From Paenibacillus sp. PL91 (GTDB lineage: Bacteria > Bacillota > Bacilli > Paenibacillales > Paenibacillaceae), in assembly GCF_012935325.2 (NCBI RefSeq), contig NZ_JABBYG020000006.1, positions 248,001-312,000 of the forward strand: 64,000 bases of DNA, read 5' to 3'. The first letter of the stretch is position 1. The number at the start of each line of letters is the position of its first letter. Under the pieces are notes generated by a model that saw nothing but the letters and a program-made list of their open reading frames with translations, was not told the origin of the DNA and did no database searches. The position numbers and the translations under genes were made by a program. Shown here in pieces: positions 34,512 to 44,199 of the stretch.

Positions 34512-35843
34512 ATGCGGCGTGTGTTGCTGGCGACGATTGGTGTTATGGTCGTATGGTTTGGATTGTTTGAGATGGGGGGCTTTACAGCTTATAAGAGCGA
34601 GGGCGCTAATGAGCGGGAAATCGTGCAGGCAAGGGAAGCAGTTGCCTCGTTCACTACTTATTATGAAGCTAAGCCGCTTCTAGCTAAGCAGGTATCCTAT
34701 GAAAATGATGTGAAGCAGGAGAGCGGAAAGGCAGAGCCTTCTGTGACGGCTCCTCAAAATGATAGAGAAGAGGCGGCGCCGGTCGATCCGAACCAGAAGA
34801 TTTTGTATTTAACTTTTGATGACGGCCCAAGTGAAAATACGGAGCAAGTTCTTAATATATTGAAACAGGAAGGGATTTCGGCGACGTTTTTTGTGCTCGG
34901 CGAGCATGTGCTGAAGCAGCCGAAAATCGCTAAGCGAATCGTTGAAGAAGGCCATTCGATCGGCAATCACACATTTAATCATAAATATGAGCGATTATAT
35001 GGAGGTTTTGCCGAGTTTGCGGAACAGATCATGAAAACCGACGAGGCGATTTACCGAACAACCGGCGTAAGAACGACGCTGGTTCGGGCACCGGGAGGCA
35101 CGTATAGCAATTTTGACCGGAGCTACTTCGATGCGATGGCCGCAGCAGGCTATCAAGTGCATGACTGGAATGTGGACAGCGGGGATTCAAAGCGGATAGG
35201 CGTGCCTGCCTCCGAGATTTTGACCACGATAAAAAACTCCAAGCTTGCCAAAACGCTTAATGTGCTGCTTCATGACAGCGCGGGGCATGCGGAGTCCGTT
35301 AAGGCGCTGCCGGCTATTATTAAATATTACAAAAGCAAAGGCTATGCATTTGCAAAGTTAACGGATCAAATAGATCCCATTCAATTCAAGGTTGCCAAGA
35401 AGCTGAAATGGACTAGGGCGCAGGCGACAAAGCTGGAGAAGGCGAAGCTGGTTCAATTTTCAGAGAAGCTTGGTCAAAGCGTCCTGCTTGCGCAGACGAA
35501 GAATAATGCGCCGAGCCTCATTTTGCACCGCGGCCAGGAAAGTCTGGCGCTTGGAGCGAAGGATTACGTCTTAAGAGACGGCACTATAGAGGTATCGCTG
35601 TTTAAGCTGACGGAGTGGGTTTATGGCACCGTAGAATTCGATATAGACCACGGCGCGATTGAAGCTTACGTAGATGGCAATCGCGTGCTTGCTCTGCCCA
35701 GCCAGGCTAGCCAAACGTCTACGGAACAAGCGGACGAAATTGTTGTTCCGGTGCGATCGACGCTGCAAAAATTCGGAATGGAGATTACGAAATATATTTA
35801 TAACGAGCAGCAGCGTGAAATTTGGGTGACAGAACAAACATAG
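34512..35843 (+). CDS. Polysaccharide deacetylase with C-terminal stalk domain
   Basis: 443 residues. A signal anchor (VLLATIGVMVVWFGLFEMGG) is followed by a charged linker and a NodB-type deacetylase domain at about residues 96-295. Catalytic residues are visible: TFDDGP (Asp103, Asp104), NHTFNH (His153, His157), RAPGG, and LLHDS with the second-motif His. It removes acetyl groups from peptidoglycan or chitin-like chains. The C-terminal 110 residues (LGAKDYVLRDGTIEVSLFKLTEWVYG...) are a copper-amine-oxidase-N-like stalk domain of the same type as in the preceding gene, an uncommon pairing suggesting cell-wall attachment. Confidence 0.9.
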   Translation: MRRVLLATIGVMVVWFGLFEMGGFTAYKSEGANEREIVQAREAVASFTTYYEAKPLLAKQVSYENDVKQESGKAEPSVTAPQNDREEAAPVDPNQKILYLTFDDGPSENTEQVLNILKQEGISATFFVLGEHVLKQPKIAKRIVEEGHSIGNHTFNHKYERLYGGFAEFAEQIMKTDEAIYRTTGVRTTLVRAPGGTYSNFDRSYFDAMAAAGYQVHDWNVDSGDSKRIGVPASEILTTIKNSKLAKTLNVLLHDSAGHAESVKALPAIIKYYKSKGYAFAKLTDQIDPIQFKVAKKLKWTRAQATKLEKAKLVQFSEKLGQSVLLAQTKNNAPSLILHRGQESLALGAKDYVLRDGTIEVSLFKLTEWVYGTVEFDIDHGAIEAYVDGNRVLALPSQASQTSTEQADEIVVPVRSTLQKFGMEITKYIYNEQQREIWVTEQT

Positions 35844-35925
35844 CGCTTCTAGCAGGTCTAAAGAGAGAGAAAGCTGGGGACACTGAAAAATAGATAGATT
35901 TATTTTTCAGGAGGCGATTTATACG

Positions 35926-36945
35926 ATGATTTCTCCCCAATTTTCAGATGATGCGAAAGAGGATCGTTATAGCCACTGGCCGGAAGCGCCGCAGGTGCTG
36001 CTGCATCGATTGCTAGTAAAGGTAGAGAACGTGCTGCTAGGAAAGCAGCAGGTCATTCGAAATACGTTAACCGCGTTGCTGGCAGGCGGTCATGTGCTGC
36101 TAGAGGATGTGCCAGGCGTTGGCAAAACGCTGCTTGCGCAGGCGTTCGCGAGAGCGGTAGGCGGCGATTTTAAAAGAATTCAGTTTACGTCCGACATGCT
36201 CCCGGCTGATATCGTAGGCGGAGTCGTATTGGATGCGCGAACTAGCGAGCTTGTCTATCGGCCTGGCCCGATTATGGGCAATGTGGTTCTTGCCGATGAG
36301 ATTAACCGTACGTCGCCGCGTACGCAGTCTGCACTGCTTGAGGCGATGGAGGAGAGACGTGTTACGGTGGAAGGCAAAACCCGCAAGCTGCCCGTTCCTT
36401 TCATGCTGATCGCGACACAAAATCCGCTTAGCTTCGAGGGAACAAATACGCTGCCGGAAGCGCAGCTGGACCGATTTATGATGCGTCTGACGATTGGTTA
36501 TCCTGGCTCCGCAGAAGAAAAGCGGATGCTGGCGCAGTATGCAGACGGCAATCGGATCGAGCCGGAACGGCTCCGTCCCGTCATTGCAACCGAGGAATGG
36601 CTGCAAATGCAGGCGGAGGCGCGTCAGACGCATATGCATCCAGCGCTGCTTGAATATATGGTGCAGGTGGCGGATGCGACACGCCGCGCGCCGGAGGTCA
36701 TGCTGGGGCTAAGTCCGCGCGCGCTGCGCGACTGGCTGCGGGCATCGCAGGCCAATGCCTATATGGAGGGGCGCGGCTATGCGATTCCTGATGATTTGCT
36801 AGCGACGGCCGACGCAGTGCTGCCGCATCGATTATCGCTTCGTTTCAACGCTCACGCCAGTGGCAGTGATGCTGCTGCTGTCATTAGCCGGACGATTCGC
36901 GAATGCAAGATGCCGGCTGCCGCAGGAAGCGAGAAGCGGAGATGA
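35926..36945 (+). CDS. MoxR-family AAA+ ATPase
   Basis: 339 residues. Walker A GVGKT in LEDVPGVGKTLLAQ, Walker B NVVLADEINRTSPRTQSALLEAMEE, sensor 1 in LIATQNPLSFEGTNTLPEAQLDRF and the C-terminal lid GLSPRALRDWLRASQANAYMEGR match MoxR proteins. These are chaperone-like ATPases that mature partner proteins. It overlaps the DUF58 gene by 4 nt, and a transglutaminase follows, forming the widespread MoxR-DUF58-transglutaminase cluster. GGAGGCG precedes the start. Confidence 0.94.
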   Translation: MISPQFSDDAKEDRYSHWPEAPQVLLHRLLVKVENVLLGKQQVIRNTLTALLAGGHVLLEDVPGVGKTLLAQAFARAVGGDFKRIQFTSDMLPADIVGGVVLDARTSELVYRPGPIMGNVVLADEINRTSPRTQSALLEAMEERRVTVEGKTRKLPVPFMLIATQNPLSFEGTNTLPEAQLDRFMMRLTIGYPGSAEEKRMLAQYADGNRIEPERLRPVIATEEWLQMQAEARQTHMHPALLEYMVQVADATRRAPEVMLGLSPRALRDWLRASQANAYMEGRGYAIPDDLLATADAVLPHRLSLRFNAHASGSDAAAVISRTIRECKMPAAAGSEKRR

Positions 36946-38450
36946 ATGCACCTTTTCAGGATGGTAGATTGACGGAGGAGCAGCAGGAGACAGATGTGAC
37001 GGAGAGCCTATATTCATCACAAGAGCAAGTAAACGCAGAGCAGCGTGCTGGCGATAGGAATGCTGTCAACGGACAGAAGGCAGCTGCGGAACAAGTGAAA
37101 AAGGTTGACCAAGAGCAAGAGGAGCTTGCGGGTGCCTACCGTACAAGATGGATTGCCTGGGGGATCATTGCTGTCGGCTGGGCAGGAAGCTTGGCGGCGA
37201 TTATACTGCGGGGCGGCGCGGTGGAGTGGTTTATGGCGGCGGTTCTTAGCATGATTATCGTCGTTAGCGGGATAGCTCCAATAATGGGTGCGGCTGGTTT
37301 AAGTGCCTATCGGTCGATGCCTAGAGGAGAGACGCGAGACGGTGGACAGCTGACGATTCGTTTAGCTGTCAGGAGATCCTATCTCGTTCCCTTCGTTTGG
37401 TTAGCGGTAAGAGAACAAACGGTTAACGAAAGCTCATCCGCCAATCGCGAAATAAGCGTTCGTTCGGTGTTTACTCCGCTGCTTCGCAAAGAAACAAGCT
37501 TCAGCTATACGCTGCACCATTTGCGCCGCGGGAGGCATCCCTTCGAGCATGTGACTGTTACGGTAGGAGACTGGCTTGGACTCACAGCTATTCATAAACG
37601 AATGGAAGCGAAGTCGGAGTTTGTCGTTCTGCCTGGGTTGCCAACAGTAGATACTGTGTATCGGCCAGAACGTTCCTTCGGTACTGCAGCTCATGCAGCG
37701 CCTTCGCTGGTCGTCAGCAGAGCTATGGACCCTCGCGGAGAAGCGGGACGGGAGGAAATTGAAGCAGCGGTAAAAGCAGCGGGGATCGGGCCAGATAGCC
37801 GTCCCTATCGCGAGGGTGATTCCTTGCGGCACTTGGACTGGCGCAGCGCGGCCAAAGGCCGGGGGCTTCAGACGAAAATCTATACACAGGAGCAGCCTGT
37901 CAAAACAATCATTGCCGTCGATACGCTCGCCTCTGCATACGAGAGGGATGATCGTCTGTTCGATGCTTGCGTAGGATGGTCTGCGCTTGCCATTTCACAA
38001 GCTGCTTCTTTCGGGAGTGCCATAACGCTGCTCCTTGGACAGGGTCAGACAGCAATGCATTCATCTTCTGACGGAGCGTCGCAGACTGGCTTGACCGATA
38101 TGCTGCATGCGATGGCTTTGCTCCGTGCGGATGGTAAGGGCTCGCTGGCAGGAAGCTTTGTTAAAGGATCGAATTCGCTTCATCGAGGAGGCACGATACT
38201 CGTATTCACCGCCGATTGGAGAGGTGGACGGAGCTGGGGCGAGCTGGCCGGATATGCTGCTGAGCAAGGCTGCAGGGTGGAGCTATTTATCGTTACACGA
38301 GCGAACGTGCCTTCCTTCGCTATGCGAGAGCAGCAGAAGTGGCTGGAATGCGGCGGCGTCAAAGTGACGTGGCTGCATGTTCCTGCGGGTATGGACGCAC
38401 TTCCTTATGCCGAGGCAGAGGAAGGAGGGGCAGCTCATGAGCTTGCATAA
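36942..38450 (+). CDS. DUF58-domain membrane protein
   Basis: 502 residues from the ATG at 36942, overlapping the MoxR stop. A charged, Glu/Gln-rich cytoplasmic tail of about 60 residues is followed by two transmembrane helices ([17 protein letters not shown] and [20 protein letters not shown]). The DUF58 region contains the hallmark [28 protein letters not shown] near residue 290, leading into a von Willebrand-A-like fold ([20 protein letters not shown]). It works with the MoxR ATPase. It overlaps the transglutaminase gene by 14 nt. Confidence 0.92.
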   Translation: MNAPFQDGRLTEEQQETDVTESLYSSQEQVNAEQRAGDRNAVNGQKAAAEQVKKVDQEQEELAGAYRTRWIAWGIIAVGWAGSLAAIILRGGAVEWFMAAVLSMIIVVSGIAPIMGAAGLSAYRSMPRGETRDGGQLTIRLAVRRSYLVPFVWLAVREQTVNESSSANREISVRSVFTPLLRKETSFSYTLHHLRRGRHPFEHVTVTVGDWLGLTAIHKRMEAKSEFVVLPGLPTVDTVYRPERSFGTAAHAAPSLVVSRAMDPRGEAGREEIEAAVKAAGIGPDSRPYREGDSLRHLDWRSAAKGRGLQTKIYTQEQPVKTIIAVDTLASAYERDDRLFDACVGWSALAISQAASFGSAITLLLGQGQTAMHSSSDGASQTGLTDMLHAMALLRADGKGSLAGSFVKGSNSLHRGGTILVFTADWRGGRSWGELAGYAAEQGCRVELFIVTRANVPSFAMREQQKWLECGGVKVTWLHVPAGMDALPYAEAEEGGAAHELA

Positions 38451-41424
38451 AAGCTTTATCGCGGACCGTACGGGAAAAGGACTTCAGGATGGCGGTAAAC
38501 TGTCGAGCCGTGAAGCGGAAGAGGAGTCGTTCGGCTACCGCATGATCACTAGCCTGCTTCTATTCGGCTTGCTTGCGGAATGGCTGCTGCCATGGATGAA
38601 TGCTGGCACATGGTCGAATATATACAACCCGGGGCCGCTGCTGCTTGTGATTGGCATCGTGATGCTGGCGGGATTGTTTCGAATGCCGTTTGCCGTTACC
38701 CTTTCGATGAATATGATATTGTGCGTGCTAAGCCTCATGTGGCTGTATAAGGGCGCTGACCAGAGCAGCCTGCAATGGCTTCTCGGCTTTCCGGTGATGC
38801 TGAAGGACCATATTATGCTGCTAGTGGAAAATGGGCTGTGGGCCATGTCTGGAGAGCTTCGGACGCTGCTGCTGTTTATCGGCTGGGCGATGCTTGCTCC
38901 GGCCTTGCAAGCGCTGCTCTGGATGCGTCAGACAGCGCTGGGCATCGCTTGCCTCACACTCGTTTATTTAATTACGCTTCATGTATGGCTCGGCCATGAT
39001 GTGATGGGCGGCTTGATGCGTACCGTTGCAGAAGGTCTTCTGCTTGGCGCGATTGTCTCCGTTCCGCGTGTGCAACGGATTATTGATTGTGGCATCGGCA
39101 AGCTAAAAGGGCTTGATATGCGCTGGTTGACTGGATCGGTTTTTGTCGTGCTGACCATACTGGGCTGCGGCTTGCTGTTTGCAAGCGGCCGTGAGGCTTC
39201 TATGCCGCCCGCAAGCTGGACGAACACCTTTAACGATCGAATTGAGCAAGCTGTTCATTCACTAGGTCAGCAGAAGGGCTCGGTTACGGTTATGGGTCAA
39301 ACTGGCTTCGATCAGTTTGGCGGTGCATTTACGGGCTATGGATTTGACGATAGCGAGCTTGGAGCGCCTGTACGGAAGGACGATAGTGTAATATTTATGG
39401 GAGCCTCCTCTGTCAAGGCTTATTGGCGCGGAGAATCGAAGATTTTATATGATGGGCGCGGCTGGCAAAATACGGTCAGCAATCCAGTGCTGCTGCCGGT
39501 TCGCGGCTCTGATGTTGCGGCGTCGGCGCAGGCTGCGAAGGATGCAGGAAGCAATCAGCTCGGCCTGGTCATTCAGCAAACAGTCGTCTGGGCCAAGCCG
39601 ACTGCAGGGATGCCTCTTTTTACATCAGGCTTGTTCGGTCGCGTAACGGAGCTTGTTGCAGCCGATCCTCGCCGCAAACTGGGAAGCTATGTATACAATG
39701 ACAGGAAGAGCTCTTTATACCCGCAGTCGGATACGGCGAAGGTGGAGCGTTATACGGTGGAAAGCGTCCTGTCAATCACAGATGAGGAGCAGCTCCGCGC
39801 ATTAAGCCGTTCGGATGGAGAAGTGGTTTTAGGCGAAGACGGTAAAGCTACAGAGGCTTCCAGCTTATCGGAAGCTGAGCTTGAGCCTTATTTGCAGCTG
39901 CCCTCGGCGCTTCCAAGCCGGGTAACCGCCTTAGCCGCAGAGGTTGCGGGGGGCGGGGTTACGAGCCGTTATGACCAGGTAAAGGCGATCGAGGATTTTC
40001 TCAAAAGGAGCTATACCTACACGTTGGAAGGCAGTACAACGCCGCCGGAGGGCAGCGACTTTGTTGATCATTTCCTATTTGAGCAGCGCGAAGGCTACTG
40101 CGTGCATTTCTCTACGGCGATGGTCGTACTGCTTCGCTCGCAAGGCATCCCCGCTAGGTGGGTGAAGGGCTTTACTTCCGGCACTCCTGTCAGCATAAGC
40201 TCGGGCAGTATGCTTGGTGGGGAAAACGCTGGTGGAGCAAGCGCGAGCGAGAGTACGCTGGGCAAAGCGAATTCCGATGAAGCGGGCTTGGGTCAGGATA
40301 GACTGGACAAAGTGGATTCGGATGAAGCGGGCTTGATTCAAGATAGCCTGAGTAAGGCGAATTCGGATGAAGTAGGCTTGGGTCAGGATAGACTAAGCAA
40401 GGCGAATTCCGATAAAGCGGGATTGGGAGGAAGTGCGCTAGACGCGGGAAGCTCAAATGGTAAGAGCGCTAGCTCGGATAGCCATCAGCTGGTGAGTTAT
40501 GAGGTGAAGGGCTCTGACGCCCACGCTTGGGTCGAGGTGTATTTCCCAGGCGCAGGCTGGGTGCCGTTTGATCCAACGCCGGGATTTAACGGCGTAGTTA
40601 ATGTCGCGTCCGCCGGTTCTGCGGGCGGCGCGCTCGCTGCTCCCACGATGGGAGCAGCGCTGGCGAGCGGCGTAGGCACCGAGGCCTTTGGTCTTAGCGG
40701 GGCGAGCTCAGCGGGCCTCGCATGGATTGAGGCGGCGGCTGAGCAAGCCGCCTCTGCCGTGGCGCGAGGGGCAGACGCCCTCGCGCAGGCGGCGCGGAGC
40801 GCCGCCAAGGGCGCAGCGGCGGCATCGCCCGCCGCTGTAGCTGCCGCAGGCGCGGCGGCGCTAGCGCTCGCCGCCGCGGCCATTGCTGCGGCGCAGCACC
40901 AGCGGCTTCGCCTGGGGCTGGCGCTGCGCCGCTACGGCGCGGCCCACGCCGGCATCGCGAAGCTCGCCGGCGCAGCCGCGCCCTATCCGTCACATAACCC
41001 TGTGACGGACAGAGCTCCATCGCGCCGCGGCAAAGCACGCGGGCGCAGTCAAAAAGAGCGAGCGACAGACGAGCGGCTGCGCGACAGCTTTATTGACGTC
41101 GCCGCTGCGCTGGCGCCGCTGCTGCATCGCCGCTTCGGCGAGCACGCGCAGGGACTGACTGCGCGTGAATACGCGATCGCCGCAGAACCGGCGCTCGCGG
41201 CGGAGCAGCAGGACGCGCTCCGCCAGCTTACGAGCTGGATCGAGGAGGCGCACTTCGCACCGCCAGGCCCGTGGCCGGGTGCGCCGATGCCAGCCGCGCT
41301 GCGAACCGTTTTGCGCGTGCTCGACAAACAACAGCCCGTACACAAATCGAAGCGCCCCGCCGCAAAGCAGAAAAAGGAGCGGAAGAAGCGGACCTTCGAT
41401 GTCAAAGCTCATAATAACGATTAA
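38437..41424 (+). CDS. Membrane-bound transglutaminase-like protein with an internal repeat insertion
   Basis: 995 residues from the ATG at 38437 (GAAGGAGGGG upstream); the frame before it lies in the DUF58 gene. About six transmembrane helices occupy residues 20-250, followed by an extracellular TgpA-like region. The transglutaminase core has the Cys in [20 protein letters not shown] and the His and Asp in [25 protein letters not shown]. Between Cys and His lies an insertion of about 100 residues with four 15-residue repeats. Then comes a very GC-rich Ala stretch (about residues 725-850) including a last membrane helix, a basic linker and a DUF4129-like cytoplasmic tail. Confidence 0.9.
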   Translation: MSLHKSFIADRTGKGLQDGGKLSSREAEEESFGYRMITSLLLFGLLAEWLLPWMNAGTWSNIYNPGPLLLVIGIVMLAGLFRMPFAVTLSMNMILCVLSLMWLYKGADQSSLQWLLGFPVMLKDHIMLLVENGLWAMSGELRTLLLFIGWAMLAPALQALLWMRQTALGIACLTLVYLITLHVWLGHDVMGGLMRTVAEGLLLGAIVSVPRVQRIIDCGIGKLKGLDMRWLTGSVFVVLTILGCGLLFASGREASMPPASWTNTFNDRIEQAVHSLGQQKGSVTVMGQTGFDQFGGAFTGYGFDDSELGAPVRKDDSVIFMGASSVKAYWRGESKILYDGRGWQNTVSNPVLLPVRGSDVAASAQAAKDAGSNQLGLVIQQTVVWAKPTAGMPLFTSGLFGRVTELVAADPRRKLGSYVYNDRKSSLYPQSDTAKVERYTVESVLSITDEEQLRALSRSDGEVVLGEDGKATEASSLSEAELEPYLQLPSALPSRVTALAAEVAGGGVTSRYDQVKAIEDFLKRSYTYTLEGSTTPPEGSDFVDHFLFEQREGYCVHFSTAMVVLLRSQGIPARWVKGFTSGTPVSISSGSMLGGENAGGASASESTLGKANSDEAGLGQDRLDKVDSDEAGLIQDSLSKANSDEVGLGQDRLSKANSDKAGLGGSALDAGSSNGKSASSDSHQLVSYEVKGSDAHAWVEVYFPGAGWVPFDPTPGFNGVVNVASAGSAGGALAAPTMGAALASGVGTEAFGLSGASSAGLAWIEAAAEQAASAVARGADALAQAARSAAKGAAAASPAAVAAAGAAALALAAAAIAAAQHQRLRLGLALRRYGAAHAGIAKLAGAAAPYPSHNPVTDRAPSRRGKARGRSQKERATDERLRDSFIDVAAALAPLLHRRFGEHAQGLTAREYAIAAEPALAAEQQDALRQLTSWIEEAHFAPPGPWPGAPMPAALRTVLRVLDKQQPVHKSKRPAAKQKKERKKRTFDVKAHNND
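40258..40437 (+). repeat. 45-bp in-frame tandem repeat, 4 copies
   Basis: Units at 40258, 40303, 40348 and 40393 encode LxKxxSDxxGLxQDx (for example [15 protein letters not shown]). They lie inside the transglutaminase domain of the preceding entry, between its catalytic Cys and His. Confidence 0.92.
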
Positions 41425-41599
41425 GCGATATGGTGGAGCTGGTTTTTATTGTATGGGCTCTCTCTAAAAATAATGAGCTTCTGTTCTGCAATGACATAGT
41501 CTTAGCCCTATTAAGACTGTCGTGTTTATGCAAACGGAATCGGATTCCCTTAAATAGAGTGAGAGCTTATTTCTATCAGCAAAAAATGGTACTGTAACA
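41425..41599. other. Intergenic stretch after the transglutaminase gene
   Basis: No gene or convincing terminator seen; leads into palindromic element copy D. Confidence 0.35.
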
Positions 41600-41790
41600 T
41601 ATAGCTGGAAAAACTCCTGCTAATTTTCGCTTAGTAAGCTGTTTGACAGCAATAACAGGATTTTATCCCGTTAATTTTTCGAATTCTCGTCGTTTGATGC
41701 ATGAATCGTAAAATTAACGGGAGGAATTCCATCTAAATAGGAAAATACATCGAAATTCAGAAAAATAGATGGACAATTTCCTGCTATTTC
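41600..41790 (+). repeat. Four-palindrome intergenic element, copy D
   Basis: Palindromes at about 41600-41625, 41651-41675, 41713-41738 and 41763-41790; start-to-start spacing 51, 62 and about 51 bp. Unit 4 (TGGACAATTTCCTG) matches copy C and the minus strand of copy A. Confidence 0.88.
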
Positions 41791-41836
41791 ATCTGTGCTC
41801 CTGTTTCGTGAACCTGGAACATATACAAAGCAGCTC

Positions 41837-42020
41837 CAACTAAGCTCTATAAGTGCTACTCTAGATTCAAAACTCCAACTCAGCTCTAAGCAGTGCTGCT
41901 CTGGATACAATCTCCAACTCTGCTCTAGCAGTGCTACTCTGGATTCAAAACTCCAACCCAGCTCTAATAGTGCTGCTCTGGATTCAAAACTCGAACTCAG
42001 CTCTTGCAGAGTTAACCTGG
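41837..42020 (+). repeat. 39-bp tandem repeat, 4.7 copies
   Basis: Four full 39-bp units (41837, 41876, 41915, 41954) and a partial fifth, of the form CAACTCAGCTCTAAGCAGTG then CTGCTCTGGATTCAAAACTC with small changes. All units keep the length, so a 13-residue periodic frame (LSSxSATLDSKLQ) stays open from 41795 to 42061, but it lacks a ribosome binding site. It begins 46 bp to the right of palindromic copy D. Confidence 0.85.
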
Positions 42021-42311
42021 GTGCACATACGGATCTCAAATCTCTTACTCTGCTTTACTAAGCAAATCTAAATAACATCAAAGCCTCAACCCAGCTCTTG
42101 CAATGCTAATCCTGCTCATTTTTGACTATGAAAATCGCAAACAACCGATCTAAATAAAAAATCATCAGCCTCGCATCCTGAGGCGCTTTCCGCAAGTCTT
42201 CATCGCGTGAAGCGCTTCAATATTTTATCGAAAACGACGCTGATCATTCGAATTTGCTGCCTTTCAGACTATCCGATGTCGCTTCTTCTATGAATTGTCA
42301 CGCTCATCGCC
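42021..42311. other. Intergenic stretch before guaA
   Basis: No gene. CCTCGCATCCTGAGG and TGAAGCGCTTCA are short inverted repeats. No guanine riboswitch is seen here. Confidence 0.4.
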
Positions 42312-42341
42312 TTGACTCGCTTAAACAGCCTTATATATAAT
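42312..42341 (+). promoter_or_regulatory. guaA promoter
   Basis: TTGACT (-35) and TATAAT (-10) with an 18-nt spacer, followed by a short leader and GAGGGAGG before the ATG. Confidence 0.7.
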
Positions 42342-42369
42342 TACTACATAATTTGAGGGAGGCTCGGTA

Positions 42370-43908
42370 ATGACTAAGCAAAATGAAATCATCGTTGTTC
42401 TTGATTTTGGAGGACAATACAACCAACTGATTGCACGCCGTATTCGTGATTTGGGCGTATACAGCGAGCTGCTGCCTTACAACACGCCGGTAGAACGGAT
42501 CCGCGAATTGCAGCCGAAAGGTATTGTATTCTCGGGAGGACCGGCCAGCGTTTATGAAGAAAATTCACCAATGGTTGACCCGGCTATTTATGATTTGAAC
42601 ATTCCGATTTTCGGTATTTGCTACGGTATGCAGCTTATGTCGCACCAGCTCAGCGGTAAAGTTGAGCGTGCGGGCAAACGCGAGTACGGCAAAGCTGAGG
42701 TTGAATTTGTGGAAGGCTCCCGCATCGGCTTTGGTCTAGACAAGGTTCAATCCGTTTGGATGAGCCACGGCGACCATGTCGTTGAGCTGCCTGCCGGCTT
42801 CCAGGTTGACGCAAGCACGGAGCATGCTCCTGTTGCGGCAATGAGCCATCCGGAACGCGAGTTCTATGCTGTTCAATTCCACCCGGAGGTTCGTCACTCC
42901 GAATTCGGCAATGAGATGATCCGCAATTTCCTTTACAACGTTTGTGATTGCGACGGCACTTGGACGATGGAATCGTTCATTGAAGATGCGATTCGCGATA
43001 TTCGCAACGAGGTTGGCGACAAAAAGGTGCTATGCGCGCTTTCTGGCGGCGTAGATTCTTCCGTTGTGGCGATTCTTCTTCACAAAGCGATCGGCGATCA
43101 GCTCACTTGTATGTTCATCGACCACGGCATGCTGCGCAAAGGCGAAGCCGAAGGCGTTATGGAAACATTCGTAGGCAAATTCGATATGAAGGTTCTCAAA
43201 ATCGATGCGCAGGAGCGTTTCCTTGGCAAGCTGAAGGGCGTAGAAGATCCTGAGCAAAAACGTAAAATTATTGGCAACGAGTTTATTTACGTATTCCAAG
43301 AAGAGTCGGATAAATTGGATGACTTTGAATTTTTGGCGCAAGGCACGCTTTACACGGACATCGTAGAGAGCGGTACGGCTACGGCGCAAACGATCAAATC
43401 TCACCACAACGTTGGCGGCTTGCCGGAGGATATTAAGTTTAAGCTCGTTGAGCCTCTTAAAGCTCTGTTCAAGGATGAGGTTCGTAAAGTCGGCGAAGAA
43501 TGCGGACTGCCGGAAGCAATCGTATGGCGCCAGCCATTCCCGGGTCCAGGTCTTGCTATTCGCGTTCTAGGTGAAGTAACGGAGGACAAGCTCCTGATTG
43601 TCCGCGAATCCGATGCGATTCTACGCGATGAAATTGCCAAAGCTGGCCTTGATCGTGAAATTTGGCAATACTTCACCGCGCTTCCGAATATGAAGAGCGT
43701 AGGCGTTATGGGCGATGCTCGTACGTATTCTTACACTGTCGGCATCCGCGCGGTTACTTCAATCGACGGCATGACAGCAGACTGGGCGCGTATTCCTTGG
43801 GATGTGCTCGAGAAAATTTCGGTGCGTATCGTAAACGAAGTAGACAACGTTAACCGTATCGTCTATGACGTTACTTCGAAACCGCCTGCTACAATTGAGT
43901 GGGAATAG
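42370..43908 (+). CDS. guaA: GMP synthase (glutamine-hydrolysing)
   Basis: 512 residues, full length. It converts XMP to GMP using ATP and glutamine. The class I glutamine amidotransferase domain has the nucleophile Cys84 in [10 protein letters not shown] and the His-Glu pair in [11 protein letters not shown]. The ATP-pyrophosphatase domain begins [14 protein letters not shown], and the C-terminal dimerisation domain contains [16 protein letters not shown] and the ending [17 protein letters not shown]. It is monocistronic between its own promoter and a strong terminator. Confidence 0.97.
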   Translation: MTKQNEIIVVLDFGGQYNQLIARRIRDLGVYSELLPYNTPVERIRELQPKGIVFSGGPASVYEENSPMVDPAIYDLNIPIFGICYGMQLMSHQLSGKVERAGKREYGKAEVEFVEGSRIGFGLDKVQSVWMSHGDHVVELPAGFQVDASTEHAPVAAMSHPEREFYAVQFHPEVRHSEFGNEMIRNFLYNVCDCDGTWTMESFIEDAIRDIRNEVGDKKVLCALSGGVDSSVVAILLHKAIGDQLTCMFIDHGMLRKGEAEGVMETFVGKFDMKVLKIDAQERFLGKLKGVEDPEQKRKIIGNEFIYVFQEESDKLDDFEFLAQGTLYTDIVESGTATAQTIKSHHNVGGLPEDIKFKLVEPLKALFKDEVRKVGEECGLPEAIVWRQPFPGPGLAIRVLGEVTEDKLLIVRESDAILRDEIAKAGLDREIWQYFTALPNMKSVGVMGDARTYSYTVGIRAVTSIDGMTADWARIPWDVLEKISVRIVNEVDNVNRIVYDVTSKPPATIEWE

Positions 43909-43920
43909 CATAACAAGCAC

Positions 43921-43955
43921 AAACCGCCGAGAGCATGCTCTCGGCGGTTTCTTAT
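43921..43955 (+). terminator. Terminator after guaA
   Basis: AAACCGCCGAGAGC and GCTCTCGGCGGTTT form a long perfect stem followed by CTTATTTT. Confidence 0.9.
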
Positions 43956-44072
43956 TTTGCAATATGATCCTCGTATATAGCTCTAAATAATCGACAACAA
44001 AAAGCAGATGCGAGCAAGAAAGCCACGTTAGGTTATGAACCGTAGGTTTCAAAATTTCACCACTTACATATG

Positions 44073-44100
44073 TTGTCAATAATTCGCCATCTGCTATAAT
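44073..44100 (+). promoter_or_regulatory. AraC-gene promoter
   Basis: TTGTCA (-35) and TATAAT (-10) with a 16-nt spacer, about 25 nt before the first of two hairpins. Confidence 0.6.
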
Positions 44101-44122
44101 TTAAATCAAGACTACACATAGA

Positions 44123-44184
44123 AAGTCGTTTTGCATTCGCAAAACGAAGCACATGCTTACGAAGTCGTTTTGCTTCGCAAAACG
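44123..44184 (+). promoter_or_regulatory. Twin CGTTTTGC/GCAAAACG hairpins in the AraC leader
   Basis: Two direct copies of AAGTCGTTTTGC start hairpins at 44127-44146 (loop ATTC) and 44166-44184 (loop TTC), 39 bp apart. The second ends 2 nt before the ribosome binding site AAGGAG. Confidence 0.6.
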
Positions 44185-44199
44185 TGAAGGAGAAATAAA

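Noticed and set aside
40497-41038. Ala/Arg-rich minus-strand frames opposite the transglutaminase tail
   Set aside because: Shadow frames caused by very high GC content; no binding sites or recognisable domains.
41837-42020. CRISPR array
   Set aside because: Units are contiguous 39-bp repeats without unique spacers, and no cas gene is near. The same holds for the 46-48-bp array.
41795-42061. Open frame of 88 residues over the 39-bp repeat
   Set aside because: No ribosome binding site; openness follows from a repeat unit divisible by three.
42021-42369. Guanine riboswitch upstream of guaA
   Set aside because: No purine-riboswitch core; the leader from the predicted promoter is under 30 nt.
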